64,000 bases of DNA, taken from Isoperla grammatica. Lineage: Eukaryota; Arthropoda; Insecta; Plecoptera; Perlodidae. The notes beneath the pieces are model-generated. The model saw nothing but the letters and a program-made list of their open reading frames with translations. It did not search any database and had not been told where the DNA came from. Made by a program: the position numbers and the translations under genes. Location of the stretch: assembly GCA_945910005.1 (NCBI GenBank), contig OX246746.1, positions 39,008,579 to 39,072,578 of the forward strand, read 5' to 3'. The stretch's first letter is position 1; every line of letters starts with the position of its first letter. This document shows, one piece after another, positions 9,474-22,329 of the stretch.

Positions 9474-11892
9474 ACAGTATTTACCAAAACGTGTTTAAAA
9501 TAATGCAATTATTTAACATATGGTTGTTAATGTTGAGCAGTGTTCATTTACTAACAAGAAATAAATGTGGTTCAATTAAAGTCTTATGAGAGCAATAATC
9601 TACTACAGGGTGGGATTTCAGTACTATTTGTATGATATAAAATATTGAGTTTTTTGGTCGTTTTTGGTTAAAATATACATAAATTATAGAAATGGGCTGA
9701 TTTCAGTCTATCTACCACAAACTTCCAGTTTTAAGAGGAATCTTGCATACGGCTGGGATTCCTGAGGGTTTCAACCAAATTGCACAAATCGTTGTTTTTT
9801 AGCGTTTCAGGCTCCAATAAGCACAATTTGTCCGTTTCGTCACATTTTAATAACTTCTTAGGAAGTTGACACCCTCTGTTGAAAAATAAGAATTATAGTT
9901 TGCATTCTGCACGAGTATTATGAAAATGCATAAATTGAGTTTTTTGGTCGTTTTTGGTTAAAATATGCATAAAACATAGAAATTGGCTGATTTCAGTCTA
10001 TCTACCACAAACTTCGAGTTTTAAGAGGAATCTTGCAAACGGCTGGGAATCCTAAGGGTTTCAACCAAATTGCACAAAATCGTTGTTTAAGAGCGTTTCA
10101 GGCTCCAATAAGCACAATTTGTCCATTTCCTCACATTTCGATAACTACTTTAGAAGTTACACCAACCGTTGAAAAATAATAATGTCAGTTTGCATTTTGC
10201 AAGAGTATTATGAAAATGCATACATTGAGTTTTTTGGTCGTTTTTGGTTTAAATATGCATAAATTATAGAAATTGGCTGATTTCAGTCTATCTACTACAG
10301 TCTTCCAGTTTTGAGAGGAAACTTGATTACGGCTGGGATTCCTAAGGGTTTCAACCAAAGTTGACAAATCGTTGTTTTTGAGCGTTGTAGGCACAATAGG
10401 CACAATAGGCCAATAAGCACAATTTGTCCATTTCGTCACATTTTAATAACTTCTTTAGAAGTTACACCCTCCATTGAAAAATAAGAATTATAGTTTGCAT
10501 TCTGCAAGAGTTTTATGAAAATGCATAATTGAGTTTTTTGGTCGTTTTTGGTAAAAATATGCATACATTATAGAAATTGGCTGATTCCAGTCTATATACT
10601 ACAGATATCCAGTTTTAAGAGGAATCTTGCATACGGCTAGGATTCCTAAGGGTTTCAACCAAATTGCACAAATCGTTGTTTAAGAGCGTTAGGCTCCAAT
10701 TAGCACAATTTGTCCATTTCGTCACATTTCGATAACTACAAGTTAAACCAACCGTTGAAAAATAAAAATGTCAGTTTGCATTCTGCAAGAGTATTATGAA
10801 AATGCATAAATTGAGTTATTTGGTCGTTTTTAATTAAAATATGCATAAATTATAGAAATTGGCTGATTTCAGTCTATCAACTGCAGTCTTCCAGTTTTGA
10901 GAGGAAACTTGATTACGGCTGGGATTCGTAAGGGTTTCAACCAAAGTTGACAAATCGTTGTTTTTGAGCGTTTCAGGCTCTCATAAGCACAAATTGTCCA
11001 TTTTGTCACATTTTAATAACTTCTTTAGAGGTTACACCCTCCGTTGAAAAATAAGAATTATAGTAAGCATTCTGCAAGAGTATTATGCAAATGCATAAAT
11101 TGAGTTTTTTTGTCGTTTTTGGTTAAAATATGCATAAAATATAGAAATTGGCTGATTTCAGTCCATCTACCACAAACTTCCAGTTTTAAGAGGAATCTTG
11201 CATACGGCTAAGATTCCTAAGGGTTTCAACCAAATTGCACAAATCGTTGTTTTAGAGCGTTGTAGGCTCCAATAGGCACAATTTGTCCATTTCGTCACAT
11301 TTTAATAACTTCTTTAGAAGTTACACCCTAAATTGAAAAAAAAGAATTATAGTTTGCATCCTGCAAGAGTATTTATTATGCAAATGCATAAATTGAGTTT
11401 TTTGTCGTTTTTGGTTAAAATATGCATAAATTATAGAAATTGGCTGATTCCAGTCTATATACTACAGACTTCCAGTTTTAAGAGGAATCTTACATACGGC
11501 TAGGATTCCTAAGGGTTTCAACCAAAAATGACAAATCGTTGTTTTTGAGCGTTGTAGGCTCCAATAAGCACAATTTGTCCATTTAATAACATTTCGATGT
11601 TTACTTAAGAAGTTACACCAACCGTTGAAAAATAAGAGTGTTAGTTTGCATTCTGCAAGAGTATTATGAAAATGCATAAATTGAGTTTTTTGGTCGTTTT
11701 TGGTTAAAATATACATAAATTATAGAAATTGGCTGATTTCAGTCTATCTACCACAAACTTACAGTTTTGAGAGGAATCTTGCATACGGCTGGGATTCCTA
11801 AGGGTTTCAACCAAATTGCACAAATCGTTGTTTTAGAGCGTTTCAGGCTCCAAACAGCACAATTTGTCCATTTCGTCACATTTCCTTAACTA
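9474..11892. repeat. Right arm of giant foldback element, ~290-bp tandem unit
   Basis: This arm is the reverse orientation of the left arm. After the 157-bp inner segment, eight units follow. The landmark TCTACCACAAACTT or its variant CTACTACAG falls at about 9711, 10001, 10291, 10595, 10876, 11165, 11457 and 11747, with steps of 281-304 bp. Two unit variants (ACCACAAAC versus ACTACAG) are mixed. The arm is interrupted at ~11893 by a LINE and resumes at ~16997. Confidence 0.88.
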
Positions 11893-12154
11893 CGTTTTGA
11901 GGTGATGGCGGCGGTGTAAGTCACATGTAGAAATGCTCTAGCTTAAAATCCAACTATTCCGGCGACTTCGACTTAAAAATTATAATATCAAGTGCATCAG
12001 CTAGCCTTCAAAAACTATAAACTCACTAAATCTACATATAGAGAACGCACATAAAGCGTGATAAAATACGCCAACAAAAGGTTGTTTAAGAAAGTGAAAC
12101 CAGCAACAAGAACTCCCGACATCATAAAAAAAAATCAGGTTAACCAACCACACA

Positions 12155-12929
12155 ATGGTGAAAAGCAAGAACCAAGCAAACAGCAACAGGGTTAACCCTG
12201 ACAAGGACCTGGATGTACTCCAAGAACGAATGACAGCATTTGAAGCAAGGCTAACGGAGTCATTGGAAGACTTCAGAAGGACACTAAATGCAAAGTTGCC
12301 TACCCAGGACCAATGCCAGGATCAAGAAAATCCTAATCCTAATCTCTCTGGTGAACTTGAAAATCTAGTAGGCAAGTTTGACAACCTGGTTAAATTCGTG
12401 GAAGAGAACGTGACAGACATGCACAACGAGATTGACAAGATTAAGACAAAGACACAACAACAAGACGTCCAGATCGACTCACTCGAACAGTATGGACGTA
12501 GGAATTGTCTCTTAGTGCATGGGTTGCACGAAGAAAGGGACGAAGACCCCTACGCCCTGACAGTTCGATTCATGAATGAGACGATGAGCGCTAATATCAC
12601 AACCAGTGACATCAGCCGATGCCATCGCCTAGGCCAACACAGTGATAAAACAAAAAACAAGCGACCGTCCAATGATTGTCAAGTTCATTTCCTACCAAAC
12701 CAGGGACAAGATATGGAGACGAAAGCGAGCCCTCAAAAACACCAACACCCTCATCACCGAGTCCCTCACCCCGCGAAGGATGGAACTCCTAAGAAGCATC
12801 CAAAAAATCGTAGGGCCCAGGCAATGTTGGACACAGGACGGCGAGATAATCGTCATTCATAACGACCAGCGTCTCCGCATCAAATCCACAGACGACCTCA
12901 ACAGGATGATAAGTCGGGTAGTTTCCTAA
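12155..12929 (+). pseudogene. LINE ORF1 protein (coiled coil, L1-ORF1-like), frameshifted
   Basis: Starts at ATG 12155. Residues ~20-115 are heptad-rich and acidic (DVLQERMTAFEARLTESLED; DNLVKFVEENVTDMHNEIDK), predicting a coiled coil. The segment RRNCLLVHGLHEERDE, followed by a CHRLG word, resembles the RNA-recognition region of L1-type ORF1 proteins. Near 12655-12665 the frame shifts by one base. The expected VKFISYQTRD continuation lies in another frame, ending at 12929. ORF1 proteins bind element RNA and act as chaperones in the ribonucleoprotein. The break removes the C-terminal nucleic-acid-binding part from the ATG-initiated product. Confidence 0.75.
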
Positions 12930-13369
12930 TTGCCAACCATAACCTAACTCCCAAACATTTCTCCAAAACATCGTTCATAAATAATTAGTAAATCGCGACT
13001 AAAGAGCTAATAGAGCAGACTACAGGATTGATAAAAACTAAATACAAAGTTGGGCTATACCCTCCAAATAGGCTTCACCAGTGAGCATTCTAGGCTTAGG
13101 CCTAACCCCAGCAAGTAGCAACTAGACTACAGTATAGTATTTATTAGTATTAGTATAGAATAATATCTCAAGAGCATTGGTTAAGTTCCTAACCGTATAA
13201 GGTACCTTATATCTTATTACCCTTACTAAACACACAATCCCAGTTGGATCTAGCCTACTACTAAGCCTAGCCTATATCTAAGTTGCCAACATAAACTTTA
13301 AAATCTTTAACCTAATAAAAACAAAAAATTAAGAATAGGCCTAGATCTATACTCAGACTGTTCTCTTAA

Positions 13370-16300
13370 ATGGTAAATTGTGAAAGCGATAGGCAATCAA
13401 CAGATTATAACTCTGACTTCGTTTTAAGCCAGGCAAACATAACCTCAATCTGTACAAACGCCAAGCAATTAGGTACCTTGTTTAAACACACAAATGGACT
13501 GAAAATCTTTCACATTAACATCAGAGGAATAATAACACATTTCGATGAACTACTAATAATATTGCAAGAAACTAACATTTCATTTGATGTTATCATACTA
13601 AGTGAAACCCAATTAAACCACAACATAAACAAATTCAACATCGTCGGGTACACAACGTACAACTTCCCAGGCAAAGTAACATCATACGATGGGATAACAA
13701 TATTAACAAAAAATGATTCCTTCGACGCAATTGATTGCGTACAAATTCCGTCCATTACTCAAGCTAACACAATAAAGATAATAGCAGAGAAAGAAAATAT
13801 ATCTACAAATATAATAGCCATCTACAGATCCCCATCTAGTGACAAACAACTATTTTTAGATGAATTAAACCTTGAACTAACAAAGAATATAAACACACAA
13901 AGAAATATTATTATAGGTGACATAAATATAAATTTAATGGAAGAAAACTCTAACATAGCAAATAATTACTTAAATGTTTTGCAATACCATGGTTACATCC
14001 AATATATAGATGAACCAACAAGAGTTCCAATTGGAACAAATAGACCCACATGTATAGATCACATTTTTGTCAGACCTCAACATAGCCAAACAGGAACTAA
14101 AAGTGCCATATTACAAACAACAATAACCGACCACTATGCAATATGTGTAGGCTTTGACTCAGTAAATTGTCGAAAACCAAAAGAAATCTATGTTTGTAAA
14201 ACAAAAAAACTAAATCATGATTCCCTTAAAAATAGACTTAGCCAGGAAACATGGAATGAGATACTAAATGAAAACAACCCTAATGCAGCAGCAAACAGCC
14301 TTATTCGTACACTTCAGGCGCACATCGAAGTCGCTACCACCCACACTAACACAACAACTAACACCCGAGAAAAAAAAATCAAACCCTGGATTACTTTGGG
14401 ATTGATTAAATCCATGCAAACACGTGACACTTTACATCGAAAACTTAAAAGTAATCCCGATGACCACATATTAAAAACCTATTATAAAAAATACAGAAAC
14501 TACATTAATCTACTAGTTAAGAAAACAAAAAGTGATTACTATAAAGATAAAATAGAAGAAGTCAAAGGTGATAAAAAGAAGACATGGAAAATTATAAATG
14601 AGATCATTAACAAAAACTCTAAAGTAACAAATATGAAACAAATTCAAACGACAAATGGAATTATTGATGTTAAAGACAACCCACAGATAGTAGCGGACAC
14701 ATTCATTGACTACTTTAGCGATATTGGAGAAAAAATGGCACAAGATATATCACACAAACACCAAAATAATAATAATAATAATAAAAATAGAAACGAAAGT
14801 AGATATAATCGGCTGATACACAAACAAATTTAAAATCCATCTTTCTAACCCCAGTCACTACCACAGAAATAACAAATTATATCAGCAAAATGAAACCAGA
14901 TACAGCAACTGGACCTGACCAAATCAGCACACAGCTATTAATCAACAATAAAGAATCCATAGCCATACCCCTTCTACATATTATAAATAAAAGTTTTGAG
15001 ACAGGAACATATCCAGAAACATTCAAAATTGCCCATATAAAACCATTGCATAAAAAAGATAATACAACCTTACCACAAAATTATAGACCAATCTCTCTCT
15101 TGAGCAACCTATCTAAAATACATGAAAAGTGTATCAAGGTGAGATTTTATTCCTTTTTAGAAGAAAATAACCTTATTTCTCATAATCAATTTGGTTTCCG
15201 TAAAAATGCAAGTACTGAAGACGCTATACTGAAGCTGACATCACACATAAATACAATGATCGATAAAAACCAAAAGCCCTTAGCTATCTTTTTAGACCTT
15301 GCTAAAGCCTTTGATACTATTTCCCACACCGTACTACTAAATAAATTGCATTCACTAGGAATCAGAGGGCTCGCATATGAATTAATCAAAAGCTACATAC
15401 AAGAAAGACCCCAATATGTAAAAATAAATAATACAATAAGTAAACCAAGAAAAATTAAATTTGGAGTCCCACAAGGAACGGTCCTGGGACCCCTATTATT
15501 CTTAGTCTATATAAACAGCCTATGCAAAATCAAAATTGATGGTGAAATAATAACTTTCGCTGATGATACGGTAGTAATATTCTATGGCAAAAATTGGCAT
15601 GAAGTCCACAAGAAAGCAGAACTTGGGTTTCAGAAAATTAGACAATGGTTAGACACAAACTTACTTACATTAAATGAAACCAAAACATCCTATATAACAT
15701 TCTCAACAAAAATATCATTTCAACCTGTATTATCTGTAATAAAACTGCACAACTATAACTGTAAACAAATGGATCACTCGTGCACTTGTTACACACTAAA
15801 CAAATCCACATCAATAAAATACCTAGGAATCCTGATAGATCAATACCTAAAATGGGATATACATATCAACACTCTCATAAAGAAATTAAGATGCATAATG
15901 CCCAGCATGTATGATCTGCGACATATCCTAAATCAAGATACGATTAAAACAGTGTACTTTGCGTTAGTACAATCCATCCTACAATACGGGATTACAGGAT
16001 GGGGCGGTGCACACGATACTCACATCAAAAGACTTCTGTCTGCCCAGAACACTATCCTAAAAATAATTTTCAAAAAAGAACATAGATATCCAACTGAAGA
16101 GCTATATAGAAACACTAATATACTACAAATTCGAAAATTATATGTACTTGCATTATCGCGAATAACTCATGCTAATAAACTAAATTACAATCCAGCCCCA
16201 AACATAAGTAAAACTACTACCCGCTCAAAAAACTAATAAAGAGTTATTTATTCATCGTGTCAATAAAACATTCCAGCAGAGACATGCTTCATTTATAGGC

Positions 16301-16453
16301 CCCAAAGTATACAATAAACTACCACTAAAAATTAGGAGCACCAAGAATAAACACTCATTCAACCTACAACTAAAGAAATGGGTCCAAACTTTACCCATGT
16401 GTACTGTACACAACATAATTAACAACACAGGAAAAATGAAGCCTGGTTATTAA
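13370..16453 (+). pseudogene. LINE ORF2: endonuclease and reverse transcriptase, two frameshifts
   Basis: The frame from ATG 13370 begins with an apurinic-type endonuclease: FHINIRGI near the start, SETQLNHN, a GDINI motif, RPTCIDHIFV and a TDHYAICV catalytic end. The frame stops at 14833 after a one-base shift between about 14806 and 14821. It continues in another frame with the reverse transcriptase: GPDQIS, NYRPISLL, GFRKNAST, LDLAKAFD, GVPQGTVLGPLLF and the active-site FADDTVV at 15556-15576. A second shift near 16220 moves the C-terminal tail (ending at 16453) to a third frame. Target-primed reverse transcription would need all of this on one polypeptide, so the copy is dead. Catalytic residues themselves appear intact. 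Confidence 0.85.
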
Positions 16454-16996
16454 TGTTCCTAACTGTTATATAAATGTTCCTTACTGTTATATGTTCCTTA
16501 AAAAATAAAATAAGTTAACACATAGTATAGTTATAGTTTATAAAATAGTTTTTACTGTTTATTATGTTTTTTATATGGTTTATACACGGCATAGGCCGAC
16601 CGCTTCATGATATAACTTCATTTCTATAATGATAATAACCATGTTACATATGATAATTAATATAAATTTAATAAACATACATATATCATAATATGTTGGA
16701 TAATCCATTGGATTATTCTTTTCTCATACTGATAACAATAAGATTTACAGTAAAATAGTTTTGTACCCACCTAGTATTATGTTCTATACATTTCATATTA
16801 AAAATGTAGTAAGAACTAGATTACAGACAACCACCTTTTAGCTAAATTAAAAATTGTCATATGTTTAGAATAATAGAATATCATACTATGTACCAGTATG
16901 CTCCACCTCAAGATTCTTCTTCTAGGAGCATACAAAACTTCAAACATCAATTTGTATTGTAAAACAACTGGAAAAATAAAGAAACTGAAACTGAAA

Positions 16997-17171
16997 CTTA
17001 AGAAGTTACACCAACCGTTGAAAAATAAGAATGTTATAGTTTGCATTCTGCAAGAGTATTATGAAAATGCATAAATTAAGTTTTTTGGTCGGTTTTGGTA
17101 AAAATATACATAAATTATAGAAATTGGTTGATTTAAGTCTCAAAAACTTCCAGATTTAAGAGGAATCTTGA
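16997..17171. repeat. Remainder of the foldback right arm after the LINE
   Basis: The TTAAGAAGTTACACC, GCATTCTGCAAGAGTATTAT and CTTCCAGATTTAAGAGGAAT words continue the ~290-bp unit exactly where it was interrupted at ~11893. The array ends near 17171, next to a truncated Gypsy pol. Confidence 0.8.
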
Positions 17172-17180
17172 ATAGCCTAC

Positions 17181-19189
17181 GAGAGCCAAAAAAGTACATC
17201 TTGCGCTCCTACTATTATGGACTATTGATCGATTACGTCAGTTCCTTCTTGACATTGCCTTCACAGTAGTTACCGACTGCCAAGCTCTCATATACCTGAA
17301 CGCTAAACGGACAATGAATCCACAGATAGCGCGTTGGTATAATCTAATCCAAGAATTTAGTATTACGGACATACGCCATCGCCCTGGCACACGTATGAGC
17401 CATGTTGATACGATGAGTCGTGCTCCAGTAGAAGATGCAGGAAACGACATTATGGATTCGGTACTCGATAACCGCCTTGATGTTCTTGTTTCCATGACCC
17501 TGTCTGACCAAGTCCTCTTGTTTCAAAGAAGTGATGACTATCTCAAGCAAATCATCCTCATTCTGCAGAAACCCCAAGATGAAAGGACCCAGCATGAAAA
17601 TCAGATGACATCAGGTTACTCTTTAGATGATGGACGATTATTTAAAACCGTAGTTCAAAATGGTAAAGAGTGTCTGCTTTACGTCCTTCCGAAATCGATG
17701 CGGAAGAGCTTAGTCGTCAAGTTCCATGACTTGATGGGTCACTTCTCTCTTGACCGTGTGATAGCAAACATCACGGAGACATACTGGTTTCCTGGTATGC
17801 GCCGGTATGTACGGCAGCACATAAAGATGTGTTTAGACTGTTTACTGTACAAAGCACGCAGTGGGAAAGAACCAGGATTTTTGCACCCTATCCCAGCTGG
17901 GGAACGACCATTTCTGTCATCAACATTGACCATTTAGGACCCTTTGCTCGTAGTTCGAAAGGCAATCAAGCAATCTTGGTATTGACTGACAACTTGACTA
18001 AGTTCGTGAAGCTATACCCTGTCAAAGACACGTCTACGAATAATGTATTAAAGTGCCTTAATGACTTTATCTTGGATAAAGGCCTACCCGATAAAATAAT
18101 TTCTTATCGAGGTTCTTGTTTCACGTTGAAACGTTTTTCTGACTTTTGTTTGTCGAAAGGAATTCATCATACCTTGAACAGCACCAAGCATCCTCGTGCA
18201 AATGGTCAGGTCGAGCGCGTCAATAGAACCCTGTTGCCAGTTCTATCGATTGCCGTTGAGAGTGAAAATCATCGCGACTGGGACAAACATGTGAAACGAT
18301 GCGAAAGAGACTTGAATTGTGCGGTTTCAAAAACAACAGGTAAAACCCCATCCGAACTCCTCCATGGTTATAGACCTAGATTTTATGACGGTGTGTTACA
18401 TCAAGTAGCAGCGACTCCCAGCAGCGACACTTGGACGCGCCCGGAGGAACTACAAGCGACTGCCCGAGACAACATTGAACAAGCGCAACGGAAGATGAAA
18501 GTGGCGCATGACAAAACACGTTACAGAGGCTTAACTTATGACGTAGGCGAGATTGTATTTATGAAAAAAACACCGGTTAGTTGTGGAGCCCCGACTAAAA
18601 CTCACCCAAAGTTTCGCGGACCTTTAGTTAAAATAAATAAATAAATAAATTCACATTTAGAGTCTACCCACTCAGTAATTAAACTGATTTGCAGTGGGGG
18701 ACTTTAATTTAAAGTGACTAAACCAACCCTGTAGGCTTCGAACACCATCGACGAGTGAGCGATAACCAATCAAAGATCGATATTTCAAATACGAAACATA
18801 TGAATCAGTGATTGGACAGTGCGAACACCTGCGGACAATAGCCAGAATCAACAAGGCCGATTCAGAACAACTTTGAATTTATTGAGTGCTTCGTTGCTAG
18901 GACGGCTCCAAAGTCACCGTTTACTTATTCCTAAGTTGTTGTCGAGGTTCTACCATCCGACACGTATCATGTGAGCCAGCTCGACGATTCCGAATCTGGA
19001 CGCTTTTACTCAACGTCAGCCCACGTATCCCAACTGAAACCGTGGAAATGTGTCAACTTAGACGACGATGATAACAGCAGTGACAGCAGCGACAATGATA
19101 TGACTGACCAATTGGACGCTCGCTCTGTTCACAGTACTGACTCATCAGAAGACCCGCCATCACGACGACCACAAGTCCACAACGGATGA
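17181..19189 (+). pseudogene. Gypsy-type pol fragment: RNase H, integrase (broken)
   Basis: The left end is truncated by the satellite. The first frame holds the end of RNase H (a VVTDCQALIYL core and an HRPGTRMSHVDTMSR motif). It continues to the integrase zinc-binding region (H..GHF..., YWFPGM, CLDCL). A one-base frameshift near 17912 moves the integrase core into a second frame: an IDHLG first acidic position, then ISYRGSCF, where the second catalytic aspartate is replaced by tyrosine, and a GQVERVNR third position. A ~308-bp repeat (18630-18937) then interrupts the frame. The C-terminal tail, with a serine/aspartate-rich stretch, continues from 18938 to a stop at 19189. With truncation, frameshift, insertion and a lost catalytic residue, this is a relic. 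Confidence 0.85.
18630..18937 (-). repeat. Short interspersed repeat, copy 1 (long form)
   Basis: Inserted inside Gypsy pol, bounded by the host words TTTAGTT and CTAAGTT. The plus strand starts with (AAAT)n, then AGTCTACCCACTCAG and an imperfect hairpin partner CAGTGGGGGACTTTA. It ends with GTTGCTAGGACGGCTCCAAA and CACCGTTTAC. With the (TTTA)n tail at its 3' end the element reads on the minus strand. Two shorter copies lie at 44811-44920 and 45349-45478. No A/B boxes were recognised, so the class is uncertain. Confidence 0.65.
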
Positions 19190-19285
19190 CTAAAAAACCA
19201 GACTTTTTAAAATACTTTATGTAAGACGATAACATTTCACGTTACCACCGGTTAATTGCGGCCAATTAACAACAGGATGGCCGAG

Positions 19286-19635
19286 TGTTGTAAATAACCA
19301 TACATGTACATACATTAGGTTCATCTTTATTATTGTATAATGTATGCATTATTTAGTATTCCGATTATTGTTACCTTATTATTATATGTCTAGTACAAGT
19401 ACGCCTGTCAAGAAAGCGGTGAGCGACTGAGGGGAACAAGGTCATGCCCTCTCGGTAGGTTTTTGTTTTTTTAGGGGCGAGATCAGTTAGTAAGTTTGTA
19501 AGCAGGAGCCTATGTAAGTGCAAGCTCTAGTTCTGTATTCAGTAATTAATAAGTTCAGTTTAAGGAAAATACACATTCATTCAACATCATCCGAAGTGTG
19601 CTTATTTTCGTCGCCAGTCCCGTCAGCTCCTCACA
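19286..19635 (+). repeat. Candidate 3' LTR of the Gypsy fragment
   Basis: About 100 bp after the pol stop, TGTTGTAAATAACC opens a stretch ending CAGCTCCTCACA at 19635, giving TG...CA borders over 350 bp. An AT-rich TATTGTATAATGTATG promoter-like word lies inside. There is no second LTR in the window to compare with and no convincing polypurine tract, so the borders are inferred from position and end bases only. Confidence 0.35.
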
Positions 19636-20420
19636 CGGCCTAGACTAACCGGTCGGCCGGAAAAAAATATAGAAAGTACCATAACAAATGTAAACAATGA
19701 TTTTTAAAAACTCATCAAGACCAAACGGTTATTGATACGAACACGAAACTTGCAGGTCCTTTATAGATCGGTGAAAACACGGCGCCGATCGGACGTACCG
19801 CTACCGAGTTGCTTTACGCGTCGATGGCGTCGCGACGCCGAGCGTCGGTTTTTATGACGCCGTCGGAAAGACCTAACAAAATAGTGTACGCGTACCGAGT
19901 TTTGATTCATATCGCATTTATCGGCCGTGTTCTTAATAAACTAGGAAAACGCTCCGCGTTGACAGATCAGCGATTTGTTTCAATGTATCAAATCAAATAA
20001 ATCATTTGCATATCATATTACTATTTTAAAAAAAAAAAAAACCTTTATAATAAACATATGACTTTTTTACAATATGGCGGATCAAGTTACAACCTTATAA
20101 CTTGTGTGTATTATTTCTCGATATGTTGCTAATAAATGCACGAAATCCTTTAAATAAATTAAAACCTGTAAGTTGATTTTTCAATGGATTTTCGCATAAT
20201 TTCATTCGACCGTGGTCTACTCAATAGGCTCTTATTCATAAACTATTAAACCTATCAGTGAATGGAAAAATCCATAATGTAGATACATACTATATCTAAA
20301 ATGTTATATTGTTTAATCATACAATAACCCGCTTTTAAATCATAATAAAAGCTTTTTAATTTGTCGACCAAGTTCGTTGTTAACTTTTGCATGTTTGCTG
20401 TGAACGTCATAAAATATAAC
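19636..20420. other. Intergenic, no gene seen
   Basis: Contains a 13-bp A run at 20029-20041. A segment at 19938-19975 (AACTAGGAAAACGC, GTTGACAGAT.AGCG) recurs at 44250-44300, which points to a dispersed repeat. The open frame at 19809-20000 has no recognisable domain. Confidence 0.35.
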
Positions 20421-21131
20421 ACGTCATTGTAGCCATTCTATGATAGCTATCAAAATTTCAAACACATAGTGAGAAAGGTCTGACTGTGCACGCCATTCGT
20501 GCTGCATACTATGTGCATCTAACTTCAATGGTCCGCAAATGCGAATCATATCGGTGGAACACTGTAAAAATGAAAACAATTTTAAATAAACAATATTTTT
20601 TTATAAATTGGCGGTTAAAGCTAAAATTTAGAAACTACTGTCGAGTGTTAGAACCATTGATTTGGACCTACATGCAAAAAATCATTGATATCGGTTTGCA
20701 AAGTTTAATTTAATTCAATAAATTAAAAAACATGTTTTTCAGTAATTAATTTTTTGTAGGTTGGCATCTTACGTCATTGTAGCCATTCTATGACAGCTAT
20801 CGAGATTTAAAATATTGGAGAAAAAGGTATGATTGCTAACGCTATGTTTGGTGTATACTATGTGCATCTAACTACAATAGTCTGCAAATGCGAATCATAT
20901 CGGTGGAACACTGTAAAAATGAAGAAATTATTGTAGTAAACGTAAATAAACAATATTTTTTTATAACATGACGGGTAAACTTACAATTTTGAAACTTTTA
21001 TCAAGTGTTGGAACTGTTGATGTAAACGTACAAGTGAAACATCATTTAAATCCGTGTGTAAGTTTTGATTAAATTAAATAAACAAATAAATTTGGTTATC
21101 AGAAATTAATTTTTTGTAGGTTGGCATCTTG
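20421..21131. repeat. Two-copy tandem duplication, ~350-360-bp unit
   Basis: CGTCATTGTAGCCATTCTAT begins at about 20422 and again at about 20772. Both copies share TATGTGCATCTAACT, GCGAATCATATCGGTGGAAC and the closing AATTAATTTTTTGTAGGTTG plus GCATCTT. The copies differ by many substitutions and small indels, so the duplication is old. The open frame at 20486-20713 is not preserved in copy 2, arguing against coding. Confidence 0.85.
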
Positions 21132-21249
21132 ACGAATTTTACTGGTTATGTTAACAGCATCGAGTTTAGTGGTCACAAATGTTGACCGAAATTTTCAGCC
21201 AAATACGTCAAGTCGTTTGACCTGTGCGCGACGAACAAAATATAGCGCA

Positions 21250-21849
<600 letters not shown>

Positions 21850-22329
21850 CACACACACACCGCCACCGGCCTCCGTCGGAGACGGACGTGTTTTTCGTTC
21901 GCTCCGCTTTACCGTGTTATTTGCGTGCTATTCCCAGCGCGGTACAGTTACAGCCTTAGGTGCGGGGCAGCGCAGTCGTTTGTCTATTTCTTACTGTCTG
22001 CTACGTTCTGCTTGTGCCTGATAAGTTATTGTTGCTTATTCTCAATCAGTTTTTTCTCCTCTTTCGTTTGGAGTAGTTTTTGTTTTCGAATTATTCAATT
22101 TTAAGTTAGTTTTGGCCTTGTAAATTATTGCTTTTCTTTTCTCATTTTTACCCTCCTTGTTGAACCCTGCCATTTTAGAAGTGTCTTAATCATCATTGTG
22201 GTTTTGGTTATTCGTTCTTGTTCGGTTTGCTGCCTGGTCCTCAAGGCCAGGTAGCAGTGGTTTTGTCCTACTTGTCTGGCGTGTTTTTATTTAAATATTC
22301 CAGAGGGTTTTTAGTTGACTCGTATCACC

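Larger units (their letters stand above)
11893..16996 (+). mobile_element. Near full-length two-ORF LINE inserted in the satellite arm
   Basis: The satellite unit breaks after CTTAACTAC and resumes at TTAAGAAGTTACACC. The intervening 5.1 kb holds a 5' leader, ORF1 (coiled coil plus RNA-binding-like region) and ORF2 (apurinic-type endonuclease plus reverse transcriptase). It ends in a 3' region with AATAAAGAAACTGAAACTG. The domain order fits the Jockey superfamily (CR1/Jockey-type). Both ORFs are broken by single-base frameshifts, so this copy cannot be autonomous. The target duplication is not obvious. Confidence 0.85.

Noticed and set aside
12642..12929. Separate small gene overlapping LINE ORF1
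   Set aside because: It is the C-terminal continuation of ORF1 after a one-base frameshift, not an independent gene.
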